Source: Ruegeria arenilitoris (GTDB lineage: Bacteria; Pseudomonadota; Alphaproteobacteria; Rhodobacterales; Rhodobacteraceae). From it: a stretch of 64,000 nucleotides of DNA. The notes below the pieces were generated by a model. The model saw nothing but the letters and a program-made list of their open reading frames with translations, was not told the DNA's origin and did not search any database. The translations under genes and the position numbers were made by a program. Numbering within the stretch: the stretch's first letter is position 1; each line of letters opens with the position of its first letter. The stretch lies in contig NZ_WPZO01000006.1 of the NCBI RefSeq assembly GCF_013031355.1, positions 209,634-273,633 of the forward strand. Reading direction: 5' to 3'. Below are positions 1 to 8,394 of the stretch, piece by piece.

Positions 1-208
1 TGTGGTAGACATATTGATAGGCGGCCATGTCGCGTCCTCTGGGTCGGGGAAATTAGGTTGGCCGGTGTGATAGCTGATGGTTTGGGTGGGGGCAATGGGA
101 TTGCATGCTGCGACAATTATGGCCGTCAAGCGGGTTTGCACCGCGCTGATGATCGCCGTAAACCGGGCTGAAAATGCAGCAGGCGGTCCGGATTTGGCAA
201 ACGCAGGG

Positions 209-532
209 GTGAAATGCAAAACAGGTTTGGCGCTGTTTGCAGCGCTGTGTTTTGCGGTGCTTGCGGGTCTGCATCTGGCGCGGCCGATCCCGACGGGTCC
301 GGATCCCGTGCTGCTGGGGTTTTCAGCAAGCGATATCTGCGGGTATGGCGAGGCGGAAACGCAGTGCCCGACCTGTGTGCTGGTCATATCCGCCCTGCCG
401 TCCCTGTATCCAAGCCTGGCCTCCGCTTTTCAGGCCGAAGGCGAGCGGATTGCGGTCCGCTTCGATGAGGCTCTTGTCTCACGGATGGTTCTGACGCCGT
501 ATTCGGCGCGATCTCCGCCTTTCGTCGTGTGA
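209..532 (+). CDS. DUF2946-like small membrane-anchored protein
   Basis: Protein of about 107 residues from a GTG start. A hydrophobic segment (residues 5-20) is followed by a periplasmic part with a CPTC pair and a C-terminal SARSPP motif. This resembles the CPxC ... ARGPP layout of DUF2946 proteins, which often accompany copper-handling genes. The next gene is a YcnI-like protein 49 bases downstream, which fits that context. The open frame extends upstream to an ATG at 77, but the hydrophobic leader begins only after the GTG. No enzymatic motif is visible. The family call is by eye and moderately sure; the start is uncertain. Bases 1-208 hold no gene I can support. Confidence 0.55.
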   Translation: MKCKTGLALFAALCFAVLAGLHLARPIPTGPDPVLLGFSASDICGYGEAETQCPTCVLVISALPSLYPSLASAFQAEGERIAVRFDEALVSRMVLTPYSARSPPFVV

Positions 533-581
533 TGAAATCACCAGAGAAATCTGGGAACTCACTACGAAAAAAGGAAAAATC

Positions 582-1112
582 ATGAAACTTTTGAATATTG
601 TATCCGCAGCGGTCATTGCCGCTGTAACCGGAACCTGTGCGCTGGCGCATGCCACCTTGGAAACGCAAGAGGCCGAAGTTGGCAGCTTTTACAAAGGCGT
701 GATGCGCGTTGGTCATGGTTGCGACGGGCAGGCGACCCTGAAGATGCGGATCGTCATCCCCGAGGGCGTGATCTCGGTCAAGCCGATGCCCAAGGCGGGG
801 TGGGTGCTGGAAACCGTCACCGGCGATTATGCACACAGCTATGACTATTACGGCAAAACCCTGACCTCGGGCGTGAAAGAGATCATCTGGACTGGTGAGC
901 TGTCGAATGATCACTATGATGAGTTCGTGTTCCGCGCCAAGCTGGACGGCTCTCTGACGCCTGATCAGATGTTGTTCTTCCCCACTGTTCAGGAATGCGC
1001 CAGCGCCGATCAGCAATGGATCGAAATCCCGGCTGAGGGACAGGACCCGCATGAATTGGAACATCCGGCACCGGGTCTGCATTTGAAAGCGGGTCACAGC
1101 CATAACCACTAG
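582..1112 (+). CDS. YcnI-like DUF1775 copper-associated periplasmic protein
   Basis: 176 residues. A signal peptide (about residues 1-22) ends in ALAHA, so the mature protein would start with or near His-Ala-Thr-Leu-Glu. DUF1775/YcnI domains use this N-terminal histidine and a conserved Trp/Glu set to bind Cu(II). The domain body contains HGCDGQAT, VKPMPKAGW and FPTVQECA, all typical of the family. The tail is histidine-rich (HSHNH at the end) and may add metal-binding capacity. The start has a purine-rich AAAAAAGGAAAAATC leader before the ATG. It probably forms a copper-handling unit with the DUF2946-like gene upstream. Confidence 0.88.
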   Translation: MKLLNIVSAAVIAAVTGTCALAHATLETQEAEVGSFYKGVMRVGHGCDGQATLKMRIVIPEGVISVKPMPKAGWVLETVTGDYAHSYDYYGKTLTSGVKEIIWTGELSNDHYDEFVFRAKLDGSLTPDQMLFFPTVQECASADQQWIEIPAEGQDPHELEHPAPGLHLKAGHSHNH

Positions 1113-1131
1113 GCCCGAAACCTGATACAGG

Positions 1132-1163
1132 AAAAGGCGGTGCGAATTGCATCGCCTTTTTTT
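1132..1163 (+). terminator. Rho-independent terminator after the YcnI gene
   Basis: An A-rich GC stem (AAAAGGCGGTGC, loop GAATT, GCATCGCCTTTT, with one G-T pair) runs into a seven-T tract. It lies 20 bases after the stop codon and separates the copper genes from the MOSC gene. Confidence 0.85.
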
Positions 1164-1201
1164 GTCGAATCGATGGGTCAACTGGAAATGAGGCTGCACA
1201 G

Positions 1202-1672
1202 ATGTCCAAACTGGCAGAATTGATTGCAACATGGGCGCAGCCCGGCCGAATTGACTGGATCGGAATGCGTCCCGAACGCAGGGCTGGGATGCAGGTTGCG
1301 GACAGCGTCATGATCTCGACCAGCGGCCTGGATGGTGACCGGGGGCGTGCCGGCAAGCGGGCGGTGACTCTGATCCAGCAGGAGCATCTGGCGACGATTG
1401 GGTCCTATCTGGGGCAGGGGCCGGTTGCCCCCGAAATTCTACGGCGCAACCTGGTGGTGTCGGGGATCAATCTTGCTGCGCTCAAGGGTCGTGAGGTGCA
1501 GGTGGGCAAGTCGATCCTGCGCTTTATTGTGATCTGTGCGCCGTGCAGCCGGATGGAGGAGGCGCTGGGTAAGGGCGGGTACTCGGCCGTGCGCGGGCAT
1601 GGCGGGTGGTGTGCCGAAGTGGTGCGGCCCGGACGGGTTCGGCTGGGTGATCCTGTGCAACCTGTTGATTGA
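1202..1672 (+). CDS. MOSC domain-containing protein
   Basis: 156 residues covering a single MOSC (molybdenum cofactor sulfurase C-terminal) domain. The motifs [30 protein letters not shown] and CAPCSRMEE, with the conserved Cys near residue 116, match the family. MOSC proteins bind Moco or transfer sulfur to metallo-sulfur centres, and short stand-alone forms like this one lack an assigned substrate. Its TGA overlaps the region where a possible TTG start of nadD lies, so the two genes are probably co-transcribed. Confidence 0.85.
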   Translation: MSKLAELIATWAQPGRIDWIGMRPERRAGMQVADSVMISTSGLDGDRGRAGKRAVTLIQQEHLATIGSYLGQGPVAPEILRRNLVVSGINLAALKGREVQVGKSILRFIVICAPCSRMEEALGKGGYSAVRGHGGWCAEVVRPGRVRLGDPVQPVD

Positions 1673-1704
1673 CAAGCCGCTTGAGTTCTGAACATCAGCA
1701 AGGA

Positions 1705-2325
1705 ATGTTGCGCAGCGCCATTCCATATGCACGACCGGGGCAGGTTATCGGTCTGTTTGGCGGGTCATTTGATCCGCCGCATCAGGGGCATGTGCATGTA
1801 ACGCTTGAGGCGATGAAGGCCTTCGGACTGGATCGGGTGTGGTGGCTGGTGTCACCGGGCAATCCGTTGAAAGAACGCGGACCTGCGCCGTTGCAACGGC
1901 GGGTCAGGGCCGCGCAGGCTGTCATGCAACATCCTCGGGTCGAAGTGACAGATATCGAGGCGGTGACCGGAACACGTGCAACCGCGGATACATTGGCGGC
2001 GTTGCAACGACTTTACCCGCAGGTGAAATTCGTCTGGCTGATGGGTGCCGATAACCTGGCGCAGTTCCACCGCTGGAAGGATTGGCGCCAGATCATGGAC
2101 AGCGTGCCGGTCGGTGTGGTGGCGCGGCCGGGGGATCGAATTTCGGCCCGCATGTCTCCTGCAGCCCGGCTGTATGCGCGCTATCGCATCGACGGTCAGG
2201 CGCGGCATCTGTTGGGGCGGGCGCAGGCTCCGGCGTGGTGTTTCGTGAACGTGCCGATGGTGGATGTCAGCTCGACCGAGCTGCGCACGCGTGGCGAATG
2301 GGATGGCGGGGTGTTGCCTGAATAG
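1705..2325 (+). CDS. nadD: Nicotinate-nucleotide adenylyltransferase
   Basis: 206 residues from the ATG at 1705. NadD joins nicotinate mononucleotide and ATP to give deamido-NAD in NAD synthesis. The nucleotidyltransferase motif [16 protein letters not shown] sits near the N-terminus, and the second motif (S-S-T-E-L-R) lies near the C-terminus, where it contacts ATP phosphates. Length is normal. The same frame opens at a TTG at 1669 that overlaps the MOSC stop; neither start has a clear ribosome site, so the first 12 codons are uncertain. Confidence 0.93.
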   Translation: MLRSAIPYARPGQVIGLFGGSFDPPHQGHVHVTLEAMKAFGLDRVWWLVSPGNPLKERGPAPLQRRVRAAQAVMQHPRVEVTDIEAVTGTRATADTLAALQRLYPQVKFVWLMGADNLAQFHRWKDWRQIMDSVPVGVVARPGDRISARMSPAARLYARYRIDGQARHLLGRAQAPAWCFVNVPMVDVSSTELRTRGEWDGGVLPE

Positions 2326-2391
2326 CCAAGATGCGCGCATAATCGCATTCAGTGGTTGTTTGCTTGTGATCTCTGGGATTTTAATTGACCC

Positions 2392-3870
2392 ATGGTTGAT
2401 CGTCTTTCACGTCGTTTGTTTCTTGCCGGGTTAGGGACCTCGATTTTTGCGGGTCCGGCTCTGGCTGATGCCCCCGTGCAATCGTTGCGGCCTCAGTTGC
2501 GGGGGGAATTGCCCACCGGAGCAGAGCGGCTGATTCAATCCGCAGGGCTGAGAGGCGAGGTGGCGTTTGCCGTCGCTGATGTGGAAACAGGCACGCAGCT
2601 TGAAGAGTTTGGCGGCGATCAGGGCCTGCCCCCCGCCAGCGTTGCCAAGGCGTTGACGGCGCTTTACGCGCTGGACGTTCTGGGGGGCGACTACCGGTTC
2701 GAAACCAAATTGATCGCCGATGGTCCGATTGAAAACGGCGTGCTGCAGGGCGACCTGATCCTTGTGGGGGGCGGAGATCCCCTGTTGGATACTGACGATC
2801 TGGCGGCATTGGCGGCCAATCTGCGTGAGGCTGGGATTGCCGAGGTACGCGGCGCGTTTAAGGTTTATGACGGGGCGCTTCCCTATGTCTTCAGCATCGA
2901 TCCGGGGCAGCCGGATCATCTGGGTTACAGCCCGGCCGTCAGCGGCATTGCTCTGAACTTCAACCGCGTGCATTTCGAATGGAAGCGCGGCGGCACAGGT
3001 TACGATGTGACCATGGATGCCCGCACGGCCCGTTACAGGCCGTCCGTGGATATGGCATCAATGCGGGTCGAAAAGCGGAGCCTGCCGATTTACACCTATC
3101 AGCCAAGCGCCCGGCAGGATCGCTGGACGGTGGCCAAAGGTGCGCTGGGCAATGGCGGCGCGCGCTGGTTGCCAGTGCGCAAACCGGCGCTTTACGCAGG
3201 GGACGTGTTCCGCACGCTGGCGCGGGTGAATGGAATCGTGCTGGGCCGTGTGCAGATCACACGCGAAGCCCCGCAGGGCACAGTTCTGGCAGTGCATCAA
3301 AGCGACCCGCTGGAGAGTATTCTTCAGGGCATGCTGAAATACTCGACCAACATCACAGCTGAAATGGTTGGAATGGCGGCTTCGAAAGCGCGGGGTGCTG
3401 AGCTGCAGGGTCTGGCTGACTCAGCTGACGAGATGAACCGCTGGGCTTCAGAAACCTACGTAGTGCGCGGCATCGCGATGGTGGATCATTCGGGGCTTGG
3501 TGATGCGTCACGCGTCGCGCCTGCTGATCTGGTGACAGCTTTGGTCAAGGCGCATAAGGACGGGGCACTTCAGCCGCTGCTCAAGAAATTCAAGCTTTTG
3601 GACAGTCAGGGGCGGCCGGTCAAGGATCACCCGATCAGAGTGGATGCCAAGACCGGTACGCTGAATTTCGTGTCGGGGTTGGGCGGGTTCATCACGGCTC
3701 CGGATGGATCAGAGCTGGCCTTTGCCATCTTCACCGCAGATGTCGGTCACCGTGCGACCATCCCCCGTGCGTTGCGCGAACGCCCCGACGGCGCGCGCAG
3801 CTGGAACAACAGGTCGCGCAAACTGCAGCGCGCGCTGATCGAACGCTGGGGGATGCTGGCGGGCAGCTGA
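2392..3870 (+). CDS. dacB: D-alanyl-D-alanine carboxypeptidase/endopeptidase (PBP4 type)
   Basis: 492 residues, peptidase S13 family. It trims or cleaves D-Ala crosslinks in peptidoglycan in the periplasm. The penicillin-binding motifs are all present: S83-V-A-K86, S318-T-N320 and K420-T-G422, with the large insert between the first two that marks class C PBPs. The N-terminus has twin arginines (SRRLFLAG) before a hydrophobic stretch ending GPALA, compatible with Sec or Tat export. Its stop lies 2 bases from the end of the convergent TerB-like gene, leaving no room for a terminator. Confidence 0.93.
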   Translation: MVDRLSRRLFLAGLGTSIFAGPALADAPVQSLRPQLRGELPTGAERLIQSAGLRGEVAFAVADVETGTQLEEFGGDQGLPPASVAKALTALYALDVLGGDYRFETKLIADGPIENGVLQGDLILVGGGDPLLDTDDLAALAANLREAGIAEVRGAFKVYDGALPYVFSIDPGQPDHLGYSPAVSGIALNFNRVHFEWKRGGTGYDVTMDARTARYRPSVDMASMRVEKRSLPIYTYQPSARQDRWTVAKGALGNGGARWLPVRKPALYAGDVFRTLARVNGIVLGRVQITREAPQGTVLAVHQSDPLESILQGMLKYSTNITAEMVGMAASKARGAELQGLADSADEMNRWASETYVVRGIAMVDHSGLGDASRVAPADLVTALVKAHKDGALQPLLKKFKLLDSQGRPVKDHPIRVDAKTGTLNFVSGLGGFITAPDGSELAFAIFTADVGHRATIPRALRERPDGARSWNNRSRKLQRALIERWGMLAGS

Positions 3871-3872
3871 GA

Positions 3873-4295
3873 TCAGGTGGTGTGGCGCGCCCGTGCGCCG
3901 CGCTCGATTGCGGCGGCGTGCAGACGGTCGATATTCAGCTCGTACCGGATTTCTTCCAGCAGGCGTAGCTCGGTTTCGGCAAGCGACCCATCCGCCGCGG
4001 CCACGTCACAGGCCAGCGCATAGGCCGTTTCGTGCAGCCGCTCGGGCAAGTTGTCGCGGATCAGGCCGAACAGGGCATCCAGCCCGTCCTCTTGCTCGAA
4101 AAGGTCGAACACGGTTTGTGACACGCGACGGGTGCGGTCGATGTCATATTCGGCAAATACCGGCAGCATGTTGACCGCGCCTTCGATCTTGACCAGCTCG
4201 GCTGTGCGGATGGTCTCATCTGAGGCAGAGACCGCAACCATGATCGCGACAAGGCAATCCTGTGGGGACATCGGGTGGGGTACTTGTTCGGTCAT
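3873..4295 (-). CDS. TerB-like helical protein
   Basis: 140 residues, all predicted alpha-helical, with no signal or membrane segment. The acidic motifs ASDETIRTAELVKIE and AADGSLAETELRLLEEI are the repeated D-x-x-x-x-x-E-x-x elements of the TerB/DjlA metal-binding fold. TerB-type proteins are linked to tellurite resistance and membrane-associated stress, but single-domain copies like this in Rhodobacterales have no fixed role and no other ter genes are nearby. It converges on dacB. Confidence 0.75.
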   Translation of the reverse strand: MTEQVPHPMSPQDCLVAIMVAVSASDETIRTAELVKIEGAVNMLPVFAEYDIDRTRRVSQTVFDLFEQEDGLDALFGLIRDNLPERLHETAYALACDVAAADGSLAETELRLLEEIRYELNIDRLHAAAIERGARARHTT

Positions 4296-4376
4296 GGTGT
4301 CGTCCTGATTGGTCTTTTCTGCGCCCGCACGATAGGAGGGCTGGCGGGCAGGTTCAACGGATTTTGCCGGATTGGG

Positions 4377-4844
4377 TCACAGAATGGGCAACGGCCCCCG
4401 CGTTTTGGTCTGGCGCAGCACGAAATTGCTGCGGGTGTCACGCACCAAACCAGACTTCAGCAACCGCTGCATGATGAAGTGTTCAAGGTCTTCGGGCGTT
4501 TTGGCATAGACCTTCAGGATGAAGTCATGATCCCCGGTGATCGAGGCGCATTCGACGATCTGCGGTTCGGTCTCAACCAGTCTCAGGAACGCGGTGATGT
4601 TGTCCTCCTGATGGTCACGTAGGGCGACGTGGACATAGGCGATGGCGTCCAGACCTACGGACTTGGCCCGTACCTGCGCGATATAACCCGACACCACGCC
4701 GGACGCCTCAAGATCGCGCACACGCCGCCAGCATTGCGAGGCCGACAGGCCGGTGCGGTCGGCAAGGTCCTGCATCGACAGGCGGCCATCGGTCTGCAGC
4801 TCTTGCAGAATGGCAATGTCAGCGGATTGAAGCGTTTGTTTCAT
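4377..4844 (-). CDS. Lrp/AsnC family transcriptional regulator
   Basis: 155 residues from the ATG at 4844. An AsnC-type winged helix-turn-helix (D-x-x-I-L-x-x-L-Q, then LADRTGLSASQCWRRVRDLE) is followed by an RAM ligand-binding domain with the GDHDFIL-V motif. It is divergent from phhA-phhB, so control of phenylalanine/tyrosine catabolism is the likely job; this is inferred from position. The open frame continues 23 codons upstream into the intergenic region, but the chosen ATG begins the typical family N-terminus. Confidence 0.88.
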   Translation of the reverse strand: MKQTLQSADIAILQELQTDGRLSMQDLADRTGLSASQCWRRVRDLEASGVVSGYIAQVRAKSVGLDAIAYVHVALRDHQEDNITAFLRLVETEPQIVECASITGDHDFILKVYAKTPEDLEHFIMQRLLKSGLVRDTRSNFVLRQTKTRGPLPIL

Positions 4845-4867
4845 AAAAGGTGATCCAGCGATATATA

Positions 4868-4887
4868 TTTGCCAAAGTATCGGCAAA
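4868..4887. promoter_or_regulatory. Candidate Lrp/AsnC operator between lrp-like gene and phhA
   Basis: Inverted repeat TTTGCC - 8 bases - GGCAAA in the 109-base divergent intergenic region. Its position between the regulator and its presumed target fits an Lrp-family site. Not tested against other copies. Confidence 0.45.
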
Positions 4888-4953
4888 ACCACGTTACAAC
4901 AAACCAAAATCATCAGGACGGGCGGCTATACTTTCCTCAAGGAGGAAAAAGTG

Positions 4954-5754
4954 ATGCCAAAATCGACCAAATACGTCGCCAAGGTGGCTGATGCGCGCGG
5001 CCATATCGCCTATACGGCCGAGGAAGACGCGGTTTGGGCCGATCTTTATGCCGCGCAAGAGAAGAATGTGCAGCGCTACATGGCTCGCGATTACCTTGCG
5101 GGGCTGGAAAGGCTGGACCTGCCGAAAACCCGTGTGCCGTCCTGCGCTGATATCTCGGAACGACTTCTGGACATGACCGGCTGGCGGGTCCAGCCGGTGC
5201 CCGCGCTGATCGGGTTCAAGACCTTCTTTGGCATGTTGGCAGACCGGGTATTTCCCGCCGCATCCTTCATCCGCTCGCGCGAGGATTTCGATTATATTGA
5301 AGAGCCGGACATCTTTCATGAAATCTTCGGCCACACGCCCTTGCTGAGCGATCCGCGTTTTGCAGCCTTCAGCCATGCCATCGGCAAAGCCGGGGCGAAG
5401 GCGGGCGACAAGGATTATTCGTGGCTGATCCGTCTCTATTGGTTTTCGATTGAATTCGGCCTGCGTCGTCAGGACGGAGAGATCAAGGCGTTGGGGTCTG
5501 GGCTCGCGTCCTCGCCAACCGAGCTGGTCTATTCCGTGGAAAGCGATATTCCCGACCGCGATCCGTTCGACATTCTGACGATCCTGCGCACGCCCTATCG
5601 GATCGACGTGCACCAGATGGGCTATTTCGTGCTAAACTCGCCTGAGGAACTGTTTGCAGCCGCGGATCGAGATCTGCTGGCGGATGTGCGCCAGGCACAG
5701 TCCCTTGGGTTGCTGCCAAACAAGTTCCCGGAAAAAGCAACCGCAGCGGAGTAA
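4954..5754 (+). CDS. phhA: Phenylalanine-4-hydroxylase
   Basis: 266 residues, the compact bacterial form without a regulatory domain. It converts phenylalanine to tyrosine using tetrahydropterin and O2. The iron ligands are visible: H122 and H127 in FHEIFGHTPLL and E167 in SIEFGLR. The ATG at 4954 stands 8 bases after a strong GGAGG; a GTG one codon earlier is possible. The pterin-recycling dehydratase follows 7 bases downstream, and an Lrp-type regulator is divergent. Confidence 0.96.
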   Translation: MPKSTKYVAKVADARGHIAYTAEEDAVWADLYAAQEKNVQRYMARDYLAGLERLDLPKTRVPSCADISERLLDMTGWRVQPVPALIGFKTFFGMLADRVFPAASFIRSREDFDYIEEPDIFHEIFGHTPLLSDPRFAAFSHAIGKAGAKAGDKDYSWLIRLYWFSIEFGLRRQDGEIKALGSGLASSPTELVYSVESDIPDRDPFDILTILRTPYRIDVHQMGYFVLNSPEELFAAADRDLLADVRQAQSLGLLPNKFPEKATAAE

Positions 5755-5761
5755 ACGGATC

Positions 5762-6115
5762 ATGACCACATCAGGAGAAACCTGCAGCCTTTCGGACCGC
5801 ACCTGCGTGCCTTGTTCCGGCGGTGTCCCGGCTTTGACTCGGGATGAGGCAAACACGCATATGGCGGAACTGTCGTCCGACTGGAAGCTGGACGCGGATG
5901 CAAAAGAACTCAGCCGCCACTACAAGTTCAAAGGGTTCGCCAAGGCGACCTATCTGGCCAATCTCTGCGCCTGGCTTGCTGATCAACAAGGGCACCACCC
6001 GGATATCAGCTTTGGCTGGGGTTATGTTGACGTCAAACTGACCACCCATGAAATCGGTGGTCTCAGTGAGAATGATTTCATTTGGGCGGCCAAACTGGAC
6101 CAGTTGACCGCGTAA
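5762..6115 (+). CDS. phhB: 4a-hydroxytetrahydrobiopterin dehydratase (PCD/DCoH)
   Basis: 117 residues. It dehydrates the 4a-carbinolamine left by PhhA so that the pterin can be reduced again. The catalytic motif is present as [20 protein letters not shown], with the two adjacent histidines and the trailing T-T-H. The N-terminal 25 residues include a CxxC (C-V-P-C) element seen in many Rhodobacterales copies. An upstream extension of the frame to 5654 overlaps phhA and is rejected; the ATG at 5762 directly follows the phhA stop. Confidence 0.93.
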   Translation: MTTSGETCSLSDRTCVPCSGGVPALTRDEANTHMAELSSDWKLDADAKELSRHYKFKGFAKATYLANLCAWLADQQGHHPDISFGWGYVDVKLTTHEIGGLSENDFIWAAKLDQLTA

Positions 6116-6236
6116 ATCGGCTTTCCCATCAGGAAAAAACCCGCAGTTTATTGACTCATGCTGCACCGGCACAATAGGAGGGGCCGGTCGGTTGCAAAGG
6201 GCGACCGGCGCTGTTTTTCCCGATGGAGCAAATCTG

Positions 6237-7811
6237 ATGTCTGAACTGCGTGAAACCGCGATGTCGTCCAAGGCCTGGCCTTTCGAAGAGGCGCGCCGGT
6301 TGCTCAAACGCTATCAGAAGGGCGCTCCGGAGAAGGGGTACGTGCTTTTTGAGACCGGCTACGGCCCCTCGGGCCTGCCGCATATCGGCACTTTCGGCGA
6401 GGTCGCGCGCACCACGATGGTCAAGCGCGCGTTCGAGGCATTGTCGGATATCCCGACCAAGCTGATCTGTTTCTCGGACGATCTGGACGGGATGCGCAAG
6501 GTGCCCACCAACGTACCTAATCCAGAGATTCTGGAACAGCATCTACAGCGCCCGCTGACCTCGGTACCGGACCCGTTCGGCGAATATGACAGCTTTGGCG
6601 AGCACAACAACGCGATGCTGCGGCGTTTTCTGGACACGTTTGGTTTCGAGTATGAGTTCTACTCGGCCAAGGAGTTCTACGAATCCGGACAGTTCGACGA
6701 AATCCTCAAGCGCGCGGTCGAGCGCTATGACGAGATCATGGCGATCATGCTCAAAAGCCTGCGTGAAGAGCGCCAGCAGACCTATTCCATTTTCCTGCCG
6801 CTGCATCCCGAAAGCGGACGGGTTATGTATGTGCCGATGAAAAAGGTCTGTGCCGAGACCTACACCGTGACCTTTGACGATGAGACGGGCAAGGAGTGGA
6901 CCGTTCCTGTCACCGGCGGCAACGTGAAGCTGCAGTGGAAGCCGGATTTCGGCGCTCGCTGGGCCGCGCTGGGCGTCGATTTCGAGATGTACGGCAAGGA
7001 ACACGCGACCAACGAGAAGATCTATGACGCGATCTGCCGTGCGCTGGGCGGCCGTGCGCCCGAGCATTTCTCGTACGAGCTATTCCTGGATGAAAACGGC
7101 CAGAAAATCTCAAAATCGTCCGGTAACGGTGTGTCGATCGACGAATGGCTGACCTATGCGCCGACCGAGTCGCTGGCGTATTTCATGTATCAGAAGCCCA
7201 AAACCGCCAAGCGGATGCATTTCGACGTCATCCCCAAGGCGTATGATGAGTATCATCAGCAATTGCGGGCCTATCCGGGTCAGGATCTGAAAGCGCAGTT
7301 GAATAACCCTGTCTGGCATATCCACGGCGGCAACGTTCCCGAGTCCACGCTGATCGTGCCCTTCGCGATGCTGCTGAACCTTGCGTCCGTTTCCGGGGCC
7401 GAGGACAAAGAGGCTCTGTGGGGCTTCATCCGCCGCTATGCGCCCGAGGCGACAGCGGAAAGCCATCCCGATCTGGATCAGGCGGCAGGGTTCGCGGTGC
7501 GCTACTTCAACGACTTCGTGAAGCCGACGCGTAAGCATCGCGCTCCGACCGATCAGGAACGCGAAGCGCTGGAGGCGCTGAAAGCCGCGCTTGAGGCCTA
7601 TGACGGACCGACCGAGGATGAGGCGCTGCAATCAGTGGTCTACTCCATCGGGCGCGAGCGGTTCGACCCGATGCGGGGCTGGTTCACCGCGCTTTACGAG
7701 GTGCTGCTGGGTGCATCACAGGGCCCGCGTTTTGGCGGCTTCATTGCGCTCTATGGCGTGCCCGAAACCATCGCGCTGATCGACAAGGCGCTGGCCGGAG
7801 AGCTGGTCTGA
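6237..7811 (+). CDS. lysS: Lysyl-tRNA synthetase, class I
   Basis: 524 residues. This is the archaeal-type class I LysRS used by many alphaproteobacteria instead of the class II enzyme. The HIGH-like motif is P-H49-I-G within [12 protein letters not shown] and the KMSKS-like motif is K290 in KISKSSG. The ATG at 6237 is preceded by GGAGC at a good distance; the frame also opens at a TTG at 6192, which is less likely. A DUF4864 gene follows 48 bases downstream. Confidence 0.96.
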   Translation: MSELRETAMSSKAWPFEEARRLLKRYQKGAPEKGYVLFETGYGPSGLPHIGTFGEVARTTMVKRAFEALSDIPTKLICFSDDLDGMRKVPTNVPNPEILEQHLQRPLTSVPDPFGEYDSFGEHNNAMLRRFLDTFGFEYEFYSAKEFYESGQFDEILKRAVERYDEIMAIMLKSLREERQQTYSIFLPLHPESGRVMYVPMKKVCAETYTVTFDDETGKEWTVPVTGGNVKLQWKPDFGARWAALGVDFEMYGKEHATNEKIYDAICRALGGRAPEHFSYELFLDENGQKISKSSGNGVSIDEWLTYAPTESLAYFMYQKPKTAKRMHFDVIPKAYDEYHQQLRAYPGQDLKAQLNNPVWHIHGGNVPESTLIVPFAMLLNLASVSGAEDKEALWGFIRRYAPEATAESHPDLDQAAGFAVRYFNDFVKPTRKHRAPTDQEREALEALKAALEAYDGPTEDEALQSVVYSIGRERFDPMRGWFTALYEVLLGASQGPRFGGFIALYGVPETIALIDKALAGELV

Positions 7812-7859
7812 TTTGACCTGATACCGCGTGGGGCTACCCTTTGATCAGGAGGTGGCCCC

Positions 7860-8261
7860 ATGCGTCGTTTACTGTTTGCAATATCTCTGAGTGTCGGCTT
7901 AGCCTCCGGTGCATTTGCCCAGAGTGACGAGATCGAGGCCAATATCGCGGCGCAGATACAGGCGTTCAAGGCGGATGACTTTGACACCGCGTTCACCTTT
8001 GCCAGCCCCAATATCCAACGCCTTTTCCAGACGCCCGAGAACTTTGGGGTGATGGTCAAGCGCGGCTATCCGATGGTCTGGCGGCCCGCAGATGTGCGGT
8101 TTCTGGAACTGCGCGAAGTGGCGGGCTCGCTGTGGCAGAAGGTCATGATCACCGACGGCGCGGGCCGGGTGCATATACTCGACTATCAGATGGTGCCGTT
8201 GGAAAACGGCTGGAAGATCAACGGCGTGCAGCTGCTGGGCAACTCTGATCCGGCCGCCTGA
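7860..8261 (+). CDS. DUF4864 domain-containing exported protein
   Basis: 133 residues with a clean signal peptide (residues 1-20, ending GAFAQ). The body has the cystatin-like DUF4864 pattern: AQIQAFKADDFDTAFTFASP near the N-terminus and a C-terminal strand-rich half with VPLENGWKINGVQL. The fold is related to NTF2/cystatin-like small domains; no function is assigned. An AGGAGG lies 8 bases before the ATG. Confidence 0.82.
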   Translation: MRRLLFAISLSVGLASGAFAQSDEIEANIAAQIQAFKADDFDTAFTFASPNIQRLFQTPENFGVMVKRGYPMVWRPADVRFLELREVAGSLWQKVMITDGAGRVHILDYQMVPLENGWKINGVQLLGNSDPAA

Positions 8262-8394
8262 TGCAACACCACCGTCACGGTGACATGAGCGGCGGTTAAT
8301 TCCTTTTCGGTACTTAGGCTTTTGCGTTCGGGGCGGTGCCTCCGGGCACTGGGTTTATGCGCGCTGATGCGGCGCGATTGGGAAAGGGATTTCT

